A DNA stretch of 15,300 bases from Spongiibacteraceae bacterium UBA5047 (GCA_002415025.1 DIBR01000029.1:90175-105474), one strand, 5' to 3'. Positions 7,207-15,032 are shown, counted from the first letter of the stretch. The notes: generated by a model from the letters alone, not told the origin. Numbers and translations are program-made.

Positions 7207-8475
7207 GTGAGTAAAATGATAGCTGAATTGCTGGTTGAGGATCTCAGCAGTGAAGAAAGAGAGCGGGCCGAACGGGTCGAAAGTATTTTGCCGGTATTGC
7301 GCGAGCGCGCCGCCGAAACGGATCGCAAGGGTGAGTTCAACACGGACAACGTGAAACTGCTAAGCGACGCGGGTTTGCTCGGCCTGGTGGTGCCGCGCGA
7401 GTTCGGTGGCTTGGGTGGCGGTTTGCGCGACTGGTCGGCAGCCTGCTTCGCCATCGGCAGTGTTTGCCCGTCTACGGGGCTGGCCTACTTTTTTCACAAC
7501 ACCTCGGCATCACGCGGCACACTGGCGCTGTCAGCCCTCGATGAAGGTTTGTTCAGTGCTGAAGAAGCGCCCAAGGTGCGCGCCTTTGCTGAAAAAGTGC
7601 TGTACACCATGGGCCGCGACGGCAAATGGTTAGCCAACTACGCCAGCGAATCGGTTAAATCCGAAAAATCAGCCATCACTATCACCACCGAGGCCAGCCC
7701 GGTCGATGGCGGCTATATGCTCAACGGCGAAAAGTCGTTTGGTTGTGCCACCGGTATCGCCAATTACTATCTTGTGACGGCGGGCTTGAAGGGTATCAGT
7801 GACGCGTCCGCATTGTGCACCTTTATCGTTGACCGCGATGCTCAAGGCACGCGCGGCCGGATTGAATGGAATGCGCTCGGTATGCGCGGCACGGCAACCG
7901 AAGGTCTGGTGCTTGAGAACGTGTTTGTTGCCGAAGAAGATGCTCTGGCGATACCGGGTGCCTTTGCGCGCAGCTGTCAGATGAGCCGCTCAAGTTTCGT
8001 CGGCAATCAGGTGGCAGCCTCGGTGATCTATCTGGGTGCGGCAGTGGCTGTGTATCAAACAGCGGTAAAAATGCTGCAGGACAAGAAGTTTGTCGATACC
8101 GGCAAGCCGCTCGGCACCGGACCTTTCCAGGCGCAGTTGGTGGGTGAGATGTATGCTGATCTGCAAACCGCCTTGCTGTGGGCGCGTCGCCAGATTCAGA
8201 TTGAAAGTGCCGAGCCACCAATTGTATCCAAAGACGAAGTGATTAAATTCTGGCGAACCTGCAAAGGGCAGGTGGCGGAATACAGCTTTAAAGTCGGCAT
8301 TGCTGCGCTGAAGTGCGCGGGTACTTCCGGCACCATGTTCGACACGCCATACTCCCGCGCCCTGCGTGATTTGGCCATGGGTCTGGTACAGGCATTTCCC
8401 GCCGAGCGCGGGCGTCTTGAAACCGCCAAGCTGGTGATTGAAGGTCAGGAACAGCAGGCGTTCGGGAAGGCTTGA
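7207..8475 (+). CDS. Acyl-CoA dehydrogenase-fold flavoprotein (possible monooxygenase)
   Basis: The 422-residue protein has the acyl-CoA dehydrogenase fold: an N-terminal helical domain with PREFGGLGG at 63-71; a middle beta domain with GYMLNGEKSFGCATG (169-183) and the WNALGMRGTATEGLVLENVFV region (221-241); and a C-terminal helical bundle with a RALRDLAMGLVQAFPAERGR segment (384-403). FAD or FMN should bind between the domains. In classical enzymes the last segment reads like RDAKILQIYEGTNQI and carries the catalytic Glu; aligned from the shared RD, that position is Ala396. This points away from ordinary CoA-thioester dehydrogenation and towards the flavin monooxygenase branch (DszC/HpaB-like) or another oxidation. 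A Glu elsewhere, as in isovaleryl-CoA dehydrogenase, cannot be excluded. The GTG start at 7207 has GAGGA six bases upstream, better placed than for the ATG at 7216. The stop overlaps the next gene's start as TGATG, so the two are coupled. Confidence 0.85.
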   Translation: MSKMIAELLVEDLSSEERERAERVESILPVLRERAAETDRKGEFNTDNVKLLSDAGLLGLVVPREFGGLGGGLRDWSAACFAIGSVCPSTGLAYFFHNTSASRGTLALSALDEGLFSAEEAPKVRAFAEKVLYTMGRDGKWLANYASESVKSEKSAITITTEASPVDGGYMLNGEKSFGCATGIANYYLVTAGLKGISDASALCTFIVDRDAQGTRGRIEWNALGMRGTATEGLVLENVFVAEEDALAIPGAFARSCQMSRSSFVGNQVAASVIYLGAAVAVYQTAVKMLQDKKFVDTGKPLGTGPFQAQLVGEMYADLQTALLWARRQIQIESAEPPIVSKDEVIKFWRTCKGQVAEYSFKVGIAALKCAGTSGTMFDTPYSRALRDLAMGLVQAFPAERGRLETAKLVIEGQEQQAFGKA

Positions 8476-9905
8476 TGGAACTCAGGAATTTTATTGAAGG
8501 GCAGTGGCACGCGCCAGCGCATGAACTGTCTGCCGATGTCTGCGATGCCAGCACCGGCGAGGTCTTGTTCCGCCAGCGCGGCAGCAGTAGCCAGCAAATC
8601 GAGCAGGCCATTCGCTGCGCCGAGGCGGTTCACGCCTCGGCAGCATGGTCGTCTCTGGCACCAACGGAAAAAGCCGAAGCGCTTGAAGGCATCGCAAGCC
8701 TGATTGCCGCGCGCGCCGAGTCGATTGCAGTGGCCGACGCACGTTGCACGGGAGTGATTTTATCGTTGACGACGGTGGTCGCTTCCATCTGTTCGGCGGC
8801 TTTCAACGCGGCGGCCAAGCTGCTGCGTGAAACCGATACCCGCGTAGCTTTCGAGGGCCCCTATGGGGACGTTGAAGTCGAGCGCCTGCCTTTGGGGCCA
8901 GTGGCGGTGATCGCGCCCTGGAACGCGCCATCCGGCATTCTCTGTCACAAACTGGCTTCTGCACTGGCTGCCGGATGCCCGGTGATTATCAAGCCGTCGG
9001 AATGGGCGCCTGAATCGGCGCAGATTATTACCGAAGCGATCAGTGAGGCCGGGCTGCCGGTCGGCCTGATTCAATTACTGCACGGCGACGGTCAGACCGG
9101 CGCCGCGCTGGTGGGCGACACGCGTATTGCGGCGGTATCCTTTACCGGCGGTCTGCAGGGCGGGCGCGCCGTAGCCGCCGCCGCTGCACGCGATATAAAA
9201 CCTGCACAGCTTGAACTGGGTGGCAACAATCCGGTTGTGGTGCTTGCCGATGCCGATATTAATGCCGCTGCAGATGGGGTGGTGACGGGGCTGACAACGC
9301 TTAACGGCCAGTGGTGTCGGGCGCTGGGTCGCCTGCTGGTGCACCAGTCCTGCTACGACGCCTTGATGGAGGCCGTGCGCAGCAGACTGAAAACTGTGCG
9401 TATCGGCAGCGCACTGGATGCCGATAGCGCCATGGGGCCGGTTGTGCACAAAGGGCATTTACAGCACATACGCGACGCGATTGCGCGATATCAGGAGAAG
9501 GGTGCTGTGGCGGTTGCGGAATCTGCGCTGCCTGACCTTCGCGGAAATTTTATTGCGCCAACGCTGCTGACCGGGCTGGCCTCAAGCGATGCGCTGGAAG
9601 AAATATTTGGCCCGGTTGCTACGGTGCATACCTTTGATTCTGATGAAGAGGCGATAGCACAAGCGAACGAAACGCCTTTTGGTCTGGCGGCGTATGTATT
9701 CGGGGAAGAGCAGCACGCGCTTGCGGTTGCGCGTCGTATCCGGGCGGGCAATATCAAGATCAATGCGGTCAGCATGCTGAATCTGCATCCGCTGGCGCCA
9801 AGGCCAGCCTGGGGCTTGAGTGGCCTCGGAGATGAGGGTGTTCGTGAAACCTTCGAATTTTTCCGCGGTACGCGCATTATTGGTGTAGCGGGGAGGCCTG
9901 CCTGA
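8475..9905 (+). CDS. Aldehyde dehydrogenase, first of two
   Basis: This cytoplasmic NAD(P)-dependent aldehyde dehydrogenase oxidises an aldehyde to the carboxylic acid. The 476 residues carry the standard residues: N150 in PWNAP (oxyanion), K173 in KPSEWAPES (cofactor), E247 in LELGGNNP (general base), C281 in NGQWCRALGR (nucleophile), and E376 in EEIFGPV (cofactor ribose). I start it at the ATG at 8475, which overlaps the upstream TGA as TGATG; a longer form from the TTG at 8472 is unlikely. Its stop overlaps the next aldehyde dehydrogenase start in the same way. The substrate is unknown. It differs widely from its neighbour in sequence, so this is not a recent duplication; the two probably act on different aldehydes of one pathway. 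The DARCTG stretch at 88-93 replaces the more usual ETG-type helix. Confidence 0.94.
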   Translation: MELRNFIEGQWHAPAHELSADVCDASTGEVLFRQRGSSSQQIEQAIRCAEAVHASAAWSSLAPTEKAEALEGIASLIAARAESIAVADARCTGVILSLTTVVASICSAAFNAAAKLLRETDTRVAFEGPYGDVEVERLPLGPVAVIAPWNAPSGILCHKLASALAAGCPVIIKPSEWAPESAQIITEAISEAGLPVGLIQLLHGDGQTGAALVGDTRIAAVSFTGGLQGGRAVAAAAARDIKPAQLELGGNNPVVVLADADINAAADGVVTGLTTLNGQWCRALGRLLVHQSCYDALMEAVRSRLKTVRIGSALDADSAMGPVVHKGHLQHIRDAIARYQEKGAVAVAESALPDLRGNFIAPTLLTGLASSDALEEIFGPVATVHTFDSDEEAIAQANETPFGLAAYVFGEEQHALAVARRIRAGNIKINAVSMLNLHPLAPRPAWGLSGLGDEGVRETFEFFRGTRIIGVAGRPA

Positions 9906-11332
9906 TGGATACCGGATTACTGATAGCGGGTGTTGAAGGGCCGGCAGCGTCGGGACAAACATTTGAGGTTCTGTCGCCGGCGAGCGAGCTTGTGATAGGC
10001 AATGCTGCACGGGCAGATGCGAGCGATGTTGACCGGGCCGTTGCTGCGGCGCGAACAGGTTTTGAAGCCTGGTCGTCGCTGTCGCCAGGCGAGAGGGAAG
10101 CCGCGCTGCTCAAGGCCGCCAGTTTGATGGAGCAGCACGGCGAAGAGCGCTACCTGGAAGCGCTTATCGACGAAAGCGGCTCAACCATCAACAAGGCGCG
10201 CCACGAAATTCGCTACACCGTTGATCTGCTGCGCACGGCGGCCGGTGAAGTTCGTCGCCTGTATGGCGATACCTTCCCAAATGACAGAACCGATCGTCTG
10301 TCGATGGTGTTTCGCGAACCGCTCGGCGTTGTAGCCATTGTCTCTCCTTACAATGCGCCTTTGGCCTTGCTGGCGAAAATGACCGCCTTTCCGTTGGCCG
10401 CAGGGAACAGCGTGGTTATCAAACCTTCGGAAGAAACACCGCAGATTGCCGTCGCGTTTGCCAAGTTACTGATAGAAGCAGGGCTGCCCGCCAATGCGGT
10501 GAATGTGGTCACCGGCTTTGGCGCCGATTGTGGCGCGCCGCTGGTGTCGCACCCCGATATCGACGGCATCGCTCTGACCGGTTCAACTGCAACCGGCAAG
10601 GCCATTGGTGCCCAGGCGATGCAGAAAATGCGCCGGGTTCAGTTGGAGCTGGGCGGCAAAAGCGCGCTGCTGGTGCTGAAAGATTTTGACCCGGAGCAGG
10701 CAGCGCAGATAGCGGTGCAGGGTATGTTCAATCACGCCGGGCAAATCTGCATGGCGAACTCGCGCATCGTCGTGGAAGCGCCGGTATTTGATGCCTTCTG
10801 CGCTGCCTTCAAACAGGCTTGCGAGACGCTGCCGCTGGGCGACCTGCGTGACCCATCTACGGCTTATGGACCGCTGATCAACCGCCGTGCGTTGAATAAG
10901 GTCATCGAACATCAACGTGATGCGCTCGCCGCTGGAGCCAGGCTGCTGACGGGCGGCGACATCGAATCGGGCCTGCGCTATCAGCCGACAGTCATACTTG
11001 AGCCGCCACGGGATAGCAGCATCTGGCGCGACGAAAGTTTCGGGCCGATCACCAGCGTCGTATGTGCTGCCGATCTGGACGAAGCGATTGCGCTCGCCAA
11101 CGACAGTGAATTCGGACTGTCGGCCGCTGTGTTGACCCGCGATATTGTTGCCGGCTTCAAGGCGGCGCGTGCCATTCGTAGCGGCGCGGTGCATATCGGC
11201 ATGCATTCCTTTCAAAGCAACGCCATGGCGCCGGTTGGCGGGCTGGGTCTGTCCGGTATCGGCCGCAGCGGCGGGCATTACAGCACCGAAGAATTTACCG
11301 AACTGAAATGGATCAGCGTGGAGCTGGGTTGA
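9905..11332 (+). CDS. Aldehyde dehydrogenase, second of two (vanillin/benzaldehyde dehydrogenase-like)
   Basis: This is a second NAD(P)-dependent aldehyde dehydrogenase, of 475 residues. N150 lies in SPYNAP, K173 in KPSEETP, E248 in LELGGKSALLVL, C282 in HAGQICMANSR, and E377 in DESFGPI. The ESGSTINKARHE stretch (90-101), SPYNAPL and the GLSGIGRSGG C-terminal motif (448-457) are typical of the branch that includes vanillin, salicylaldehyde and benzaldehyde dehydrogenases; that subfamily call is from general resemblance. The ATG overlaps the upstream TGA (TGATG, 9903-9907), and the alpha/beta-hydrolase gene begins four bases after its own stop. With a ring-hydroxylating monooxygenase in the same cluster, an aromatic or heteroaromatic aldehyde is a reasonable but unproven substrate. 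Confidence 0.94.
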   Translation: MDTGLLIAGVEGPAASGQTFEVLSPASELVIGNAARADASDVDRAVAAARTGFEAWSSLSPGEREAALLKAASLMEQHGEERYLEALIDESGSTINKARHEIRYTVDLLRTAAGEVRRLYGDTFPNDRTDRLSMVFREPLGVVAIVSPYNAPLALLAKMTAFPLAAGNSVVIKPSEETPQIAVAFAKLLIEAGLPANAVNVVTGFGADCGAPLVSHPDIDGIALTGSTATGKAIGAQAMQKMRRVQLELGGKSALLVLKDFDPEQAAQIAVQGMFNHAGQICMANSRIVVEAPVFDAFCAAFKQACETLPLGDLRDPSTAYGPLINRRALNKVIEHQRDALAAGARLLTGGDIESGLRYQPTVILEPPRDSSIWRDESFGPITSVVCAADLDEAIALANDSEFGLSAAVLTRDIVAGFKAARAIRSGAVHIGMHSFQSNAMAPVGGLGLSGIGRSGGHYSTEEFTELKWISVELG

Positions 11333-11336
11333 GGCG

Positions 11337-12152
11337 ATGGCGAGTGTGATACGTAAAGCCTATATCGACCTGCCGTACGGCCAGATGCACTACCGCTACG
11401 CCGGTGATGCACGCTCGCCGGCACTGCTGATGCTGCATCAAAGCCCCAGCAGTTCGGTCATGTTTGAAAAGCTGATGGCAGCCTTGCAGGAGAGCTTTTA
11501 TCTGCTGGCACCGGATAGTCCGGGCTTTGGTATGAGCGACCCTCTGCCCGAGGCGGTAACGACCCAAGCCTACGCCAGCGCCGTGCGCGAATTTCTGGTT
11601 GCGCTGGGTATTCCTTCTGCGGCGGTATTCGGCCATCACACCGGCGCGGCCATTGCTGTTCAGCTTGCCTTTGATTTTCCGCAGCAGGTCAGCGCGATGG
11701 CCCTGTCCGGCCCGACCCTGTTGAACGATGCCCTGAAGACTGCGCTTCCCGAGAAAGCAAAACCCTTTGTCGCCGACGAAGAAGGCAGCCATCTGCTGGG
11801 CATGTGGCAACGCATGCGCGCCAAAGAGCCGGCCGCACCGCTCGAGTTGAGTTTGCGCGAAACGCTACTTGGGCTAGCCGTGGGCGATGCCTACCCGGAT
11901 GCTTATACCGCGGTTATCGAACAGGATTTTGAATCGCAGTTGCGTGAGCTGGATATTCCCGTCTTTGTTTTCGCTGGCGATGGCGATCCGCTGTATCCCC
12001 AGCTAGACGCGGCTTTTGCCGCCTGCAAACGCGGCGAGAAGGCCGTCATTCCCGGCGCCAGAACCTACGCTTGTGATTTGTATGCAAACGAGATTGCCGC
12101 AATGCTGCAGGCATTTTTTTCACGGCAGTCTGATGTGGAGTTGAAAGGCTGA
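11337..12152 (+). CDS. Alpha/beta-hydrolase-fold protein with a GHHTG elbow
   Basis: The 271-residue protein has the alpha/beta-hydrolase order of motifs: the oxyanion strand LMLHQSP (31-37), the DSPGFGMSD loop (60-68), the nucleophile elbow VFGHHTGAA (97-105), and an acid-bearing strand FAGDGDPLYP (212-221). The elbow would normally read G-x-S-x-G; here the central residue is His101. No His occurs in the last 120 residues, so the usual catalytic His is also missing; the site where it would lie reads IPGARTYACD (238-247). A classical serine-esterase mechanism therefore looks impossible. A lyase, a cofactor-independent oxygenase-like role or a non-catalytic role are all possible. The start lies four bases after the upstream stop with no clear independent ribosome site, which suggests coupling. 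The stop overlaps the amidohydrolase start (TGATG). Confidence 0.85.
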   Translation: MASVIRKAYIDLPYGQMHYRYAGDARSPALLMLHQSPSSSVMFEKLMAALQESFYLLAPDSPGFGMSDPLPEAVTTQAYASAVREFLVALGIPSAAVFGHHTGAAIAVQLAFDFPQQVSAMALSGPTLLNDALKTALPEKAKPFVADEEGSHLLGMWQRMRAKEPAAPLELSLRETLLGLAVGDAYPDAYTAVIEQDFESQLRELDIPVFVFAGDGDPLYPQLDAAFAACKRGEKAVIPGARTYACDLYANEIAAMLQAFFSRQSDVELKG

Positions 12153-12745
12153 TGGATTTACAACGCCATGCACAGAATCTGGGGCAACGCCCCGCGTTGA
12201 TACTGGTTGATATGATCAACGGTTTTACCGATTCGGCCTGCCCGCTGGGCAGTGACTGCCCCGAGGTGGTGGCGGCAAATGCCGAGCTGCTGGCAGAGTT
12301 TCGGGCGCGCAAGCTGCCGGTATTTTTTACCACGGTGGTATACCGCGAGCGCGCGCAGGCCAGAGTGTTTCGCGCACGCCTGCCGGCACTGGATTGCCTG
12401 ACGCCAGATTCCGAGTGGGTAAAGGTCAACGATGCGCTGGCGCCGCTGGCAGGTGAGGCGCTGATTGAAAAGCAGTGGGCCAGCTCGTTTTTTGGAACCG
12501 ATTTGCAGTTGCAGTTACAGCAGGCGGGTGTGGATTCACTGGTAGTAACCGGCCTGACGACCAGCGGTTGTGTGCGCGCAACGGTACTCGACGGTCTGCA
12601 GTATGACTACCCGGTGCTGGTGCCGCGTGAAGCCGTGGGTGATAGAAATGCCGATGCCCACGCCGCCAACCTCCACGACATGCATGCCAAATATGCTGAT
12701 GTGGTTAGCCTGAAAGAGGCCGTAGCGGCACTTCCGGCCACGTAG
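12152..12745 (+). CDS. Isochorismatase-superfamily cysteine amidohydrolase
   Basis: This is a 197-residue member of the cysteine-hydrolase branch of the isochorismatase superfamily. The Asp-Lys-Cys triad is visible: D20 in LILVDMINGF, K107 in LIEKQWASSFF, and C140 in TGLTTSGCVRAT. Presence of the Cys argues for amide or carbamoyl hydrolysis (N-carbamoylsarcosine, maleamate, ureidoacrylate or nicotinamide type) rather than isochorismate hydrolysis. The TTSGCVRATVLDGL stretch is especially like N-carbamoylsarcosine and maleamate amidohydrolases, from memory of those families. The product would be a carboxylate plus ammonia, or ammonia and CO2. The ATG overlaps the previous TGA (TGATG, 12150-12154). 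It is the last gene of the tightly packed run that begins at 7207; 156 bp then separate it from the regulator. The true substrate is unknown. Confidence 0.9.
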   Translation: MDLQRHAQNLGQRPALILVDMINGFTDSACPLGSDCPEVVAANAELLAEFRARKLPVFFTTVVYRERAQARVFRARLPALDCLTPDSEWVKVNDALAPLAGEALIEKQWASSFFGTDLQLQLQQAGVDSLVVTGLTTSGCVRATVLDGLQYDYPVLVPREAVGDRNADAHAANLHDMHAKYADVVSLKEAVAALPAT

Positions 12746-12811
12746 AGCTGAATAGTGCCGAACAACAAAAGATATCAATTTTACCGGTGGATAGGCGCGG
12801 GAAAGTTATTT

Positions 12812-12829
12812 AGCTATAATATTATAGTT
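12812..12829. promoter_or_regulatory. Palindromic operator candidate before the GntR gene
   Basis: The core CTATAATATTATAG (12814-12827) is a perfect 14-bp palindrome, about 75 bp upstream of the regulator's start codon. It contains TATAAT (12815-12820), so it would sit on the -10 box of the gene's own promoter; no convincing -35 is visible. HutC-type GntR dimers bind palindromes of this size, usually next to or within their own promoter, so autoregulation is likely. Its first half, AGCTATAAT, recurs at 1797-1805 before the receptor. Confidence 0.5.
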
Positions 12830-12901
12830 TTAAGTATTTCAGCGAGTTAGCAGGTGTAGTTGTTGTCATGGCTGCACTTGCACACGGGGAGAAAGATATA
12901 G

Positions 12902-13690
12902 ATGAGCAGTGCCATAGAAAAACTATTCAGCAAGCGCGATCTGGAGTTGATGCAGAGTGAGGCGCCAACGCCGCTTTACTTCCAAATGTACAGCTTGCTG
13001 AAGGGGCGGATTCTGGATGGCTCCATTGCTCACGGCACGCAAATGCCGACCGAGCAACAGCTGGCCGAAATGTTTGGTGTGTCCCGCATTACCGCCAAGC
13101 GCGCGATGGATGAACTGGCAGCGGACGAGCTGGTTGAACGTCGTCGTGGCAAGGGCAGTCATGTTACCCATCATTACGAGCCCGAGCCGGTGCAGGCGCC
13201 CTTGGTGGGCATGCTTGAAAAGCTGGCCAGTATGGGGCGGCAAACGCGCATCAAGGTGCTGGACGTTGAAAAAGTCATACCGCCAGCCGATATTCGCTCA
13301 GAACTGGGTTTGGCCAAAGGTGAAAAGGCACACCGGGTGATTCGTGTGCGCAGCAGTGAAGAAGGGGAGCCCTTCGCCTATTACATCAGCTGGACGGTCG
13401 GCATTAAAAAAGGCTTCTCCAAGCGCGAGTTGGAAACCAATGTGCGCCTGGACACGATTAAGGAAAACGGCCTGATTCTCTCCAAGGTCGAACAGTATCT
13501 GGGGGCTGACGCGGCAAATAATGAAGTTGCACGAGAACTGGAACTGAAAGCGGGTGCGCCTACCTTAACCCTGGTGCGGCACTCCTATACGAAAGACGGA
13601 AAATTGGTTGATATTCTGTTCTGCCAGTACAACCCGAAGCGCTTCCAGTATCGGATGAGCCTGAGCATGGACGACTATCACAGTGAATAA
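12902..13690 (+). CDS. GntR-family (HutC subfamily) transcriptional regulator
   Basis: The 262-residue protein has a GntR winged helix at about residues 22-90: LYFQMYSLLKGRILDG, then MPTEQQLAEMFGVSRITAKRAMDEL with the recognition helix near 60-72, and the wing RRRGKGSHV. It is followed by a UTRA ligand-sensing domain at about 100-255, including EPFAYYISW (156-164) and LVRHSYTKDGKLVDILFCQYNP (224-245). This architecture belongs to the HutC/FarR subfamily, which usually represses a nearby catabolic operon until a pathway metabolite binds. The start is supported by GGGGAG (12886-12891), about ten bases upstream. It has its own 156-bp upstream region with a palindrome, and lies between the enzyme run and the monooxygenase. 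The effector is unknown. Confidence 0.93.
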   Translation: MSSAIEKLFSKRDLELMQSEAPTPLYFQMYSLLKGRILDGSIAHGTQMPTEQQLAEMFGVSRITAKRAMDELAADELVERRRGKGSHVTHHYEPEPVQAPLVGMLEKLASMGRQTRIKVLDVEKVIPPADIRSELGLAKGEKAHRVIRVRSSEEGEPFAYYISWTVGIKKGFSKRELETNVRLDTIKENGLILSKVEQYLGADAANNEVARELELKAGAPTLTLVRHSYTKDGKLVDILFCQYNPKRFQYRMSLSMDDYHSE

Positions 13691-13694
13691 ACTT

Positions 13695-13708
13695 CGCCAG
13701 CGCTGGCG
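13695..13708. terminator. GC-rich perfect palindrome after the regulator gene
   Basis: CGCCAGCGCTGGCG is a 14-bp perfect palindrome beginning five bases after the GntR ORF. As RNA it could fold into a short GC stem with a 4-nt loop, but no T-run follows. It may be a weak terminator or pause, or a chance palindrome. Confidence 0.3.
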
Positions 13709-13752
13709 TTAGCAAGAGAACCGGAACACCGGCGCACAACGACACTAAACAT

Positions 13753-13801
13753 GACAATGACCGGCAGGGGAGGAGCGGGGGCTCTGACCGCCGGAATTGT
13801 C
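13753..13801 (+). promoter_or_regulatory. Inverted repeat in the monooxygenase leader
   Basis: Arms GACAATGACCGGC (13753-13765) and GCCGGAATTGTC (13790-13801) pair over 11 bases with a small internal mismatch and enclose a purine-rich 24-base loop. The structure ends 23 bases before the monooxygenase start codon. It might be an operator for a different regulator or an RNA leader hairpin. No homologous riboswitch class is recognised. Confidence 0.3.
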
Positions 13802-13824
13802 GACGCATCGAAAAGGTATTCAGA

Positions 13825-15027
13825 ATGAGTAGTACAGATCCTGTGATTGTAGCCGGAGCTGGCCCCGCAGGCTCCGTTGTCGCCTTGTATCTGGCGCAGC
13901 ACAATATTCCGGTTATTTTGCTGGAAAAACACGAGTCCCTGCCGATAGACCTGCGTGCTTCAACCTTTCATCCGCCCTCGCTGGAAATGCTGCACACCCT
14001 CGGTGTCACCGAGCGCATGCTCGCCAAGGGGCTCAAGGTCGACAAATACCAGTACCGTGACCGGCGCACCGATGAGGTGGCGGAGTTTGATATGGCGCTG
14101 ATCGCCGATGAAACCACCTTTCCCTTTCGGCTGCAGCTTGAACAGTACGAGATGACGCACATTGTTCGCGATATGCTCGCAGAATACGACTGCGCCCAGG
14201 TGCTGTTTTCCCATCAGGTTGTTGGCTGTAAAAATGTCAAAGACGGCGTTGAAGTGACGGTGGAAACGCCCGAAGGTATCAAAACCCTGCAGACGCCCTT
14301 TCTGGTCGGCACCGATGGTGCCTCCAGCAACGTGCGTAAATCGGCGGGTATCGGCTTTGGCGGCTTTACCTACGATGAAAAATTTCTGGTGGTCAGTACG
14401 CCCTTTCCCTTTGAAACCGTGTTTGAAAACCTGTCCTACGTCAATTACGTGTCTGATCCGGACGAGTGGTGCGTCATTCTGCGTACCGACAAACTGTGGC
14501 GGGTGCTCTGGCCAACCCAGCCCGGCGACAGCGACGACCTGCTGTTGTCTGAGGATTATATTCAGGCTCGCCTGAAGCATCTGTATGACAAGGGCAGCGC
14601 CTACGAGATTGGTCATCGCACCCTCTATAACGTGCATCAGCGCGTGTCCGAAACCTATTTTAAAGAGCGTGTTGTGCTGGCAGGGGACGCCTGTCACATC
14701 AACAATCCGCTGGGTGGCATGGGCATGAACGGCGGTCTGCACGATGCCTTTAATCTGGCTGAGCGGCTGGTTCGAATCATTGAAAGTGGGTGCGATTACG
14801 CGCCCGAATTTGAACAGTACGACCGTCAGCGTCGCGAACTGGCAGTGAAGTTTGTGCAGAACCACACCATTGAAAACAAAAAGCTGATGGAATCCACTGA
14901 CAAGGATATTCAGGACAAGCGCCAGAAAATGCTGATGGAAACAGCGGCCGACCCGGTTCAGGCCAAAGCATTTTTGATGGAGCGTGCGATGATTAATTGT
15001 GTGCGTGAGAGTTTGCAGGTTAGCTGA
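13825..15027 (+). CDS. FAD-dependent monooxygenase (PHBH/aromatic-hydroxylase type)
   Basis: This is a 400-residue group A flavoprotein monooxygenase, expected to hydroxylate an aromatic or heteroaromatic ring using NAD(P)H and O2. The FAD-binding Rossmann motif GAGPAG lies at 11-16 with E34 ending the second strand; R44 sits in the conserved loop; the DG motif is GTDGASSNVRK (162-172); and the GD motif is LAGDACHINNP (285-295), followed by GGMGMNGGLHDAFNLA. It lacks the extra C-terminal thioredoxin-like domain of phenol hydroxylases, and its length fits the p-hydroxybenzoate hydroxylase size class. The C-terminal tail (about 345-400) is helical and charged. The start has AAAAGG (13811-13816) eight bases upstream. 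It is 134 bp downstream of the regulator and may be cotranscribed with it or have its own promoter. Substrate position and specificity cannot be read from sequence. Confidence 0.93.
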   Translation: MSSTDPVIVAGAGPAGSVVALYLAQHNIPVILLEKHESLPIDLRASTFHPPSLEMLHTLGVTERMLAKGLKVDKYQYRDRRTDEVAEFDMALIADETTFPFRLQLEQYEMTHIVRDMLAEYDCAQVLFSHQVVGCKNVKDGVEVTVETPEGIKTLQTPFLVGTDGASSNVRKSAGIGFGGFTYDEKFLVVSTPFPFETVFENLSYVNYVSDPDEWCVILRTDKLWRVLWPTQPGDSDDLLLSEDYIQARLKHLYDKGSAYEIGHRTLYNVHQRVSETYFKERVVLAGDACHINNPLGGMGMNGGLHDAFNLAERLVRIIESGCDYAPEFEQYDRQRRELAVKFVQNHTIENKKLMESTDKDIQDKRQKMLMETAADPVQAKAFLMERAMINCVRESLQVS

Positions 15028-15032
15028 CTTGT

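Noticed and set aside
8472..8474. TTG as start of the first aldehyde dehydrogenase
   Set aside because: The ATG three bases later forms a TGATG overlap with the preceding stop, as at two other junctions in this operon; TTG is rarer and adds only one residue.
12868..12960. Short upstream frame starting ATG at 12868, overlapping the GntR start
   Set aside because: It has no convincing ribosome site and is out of frame with the regulator; a 30-codon frame in this sequence is expected by chance.
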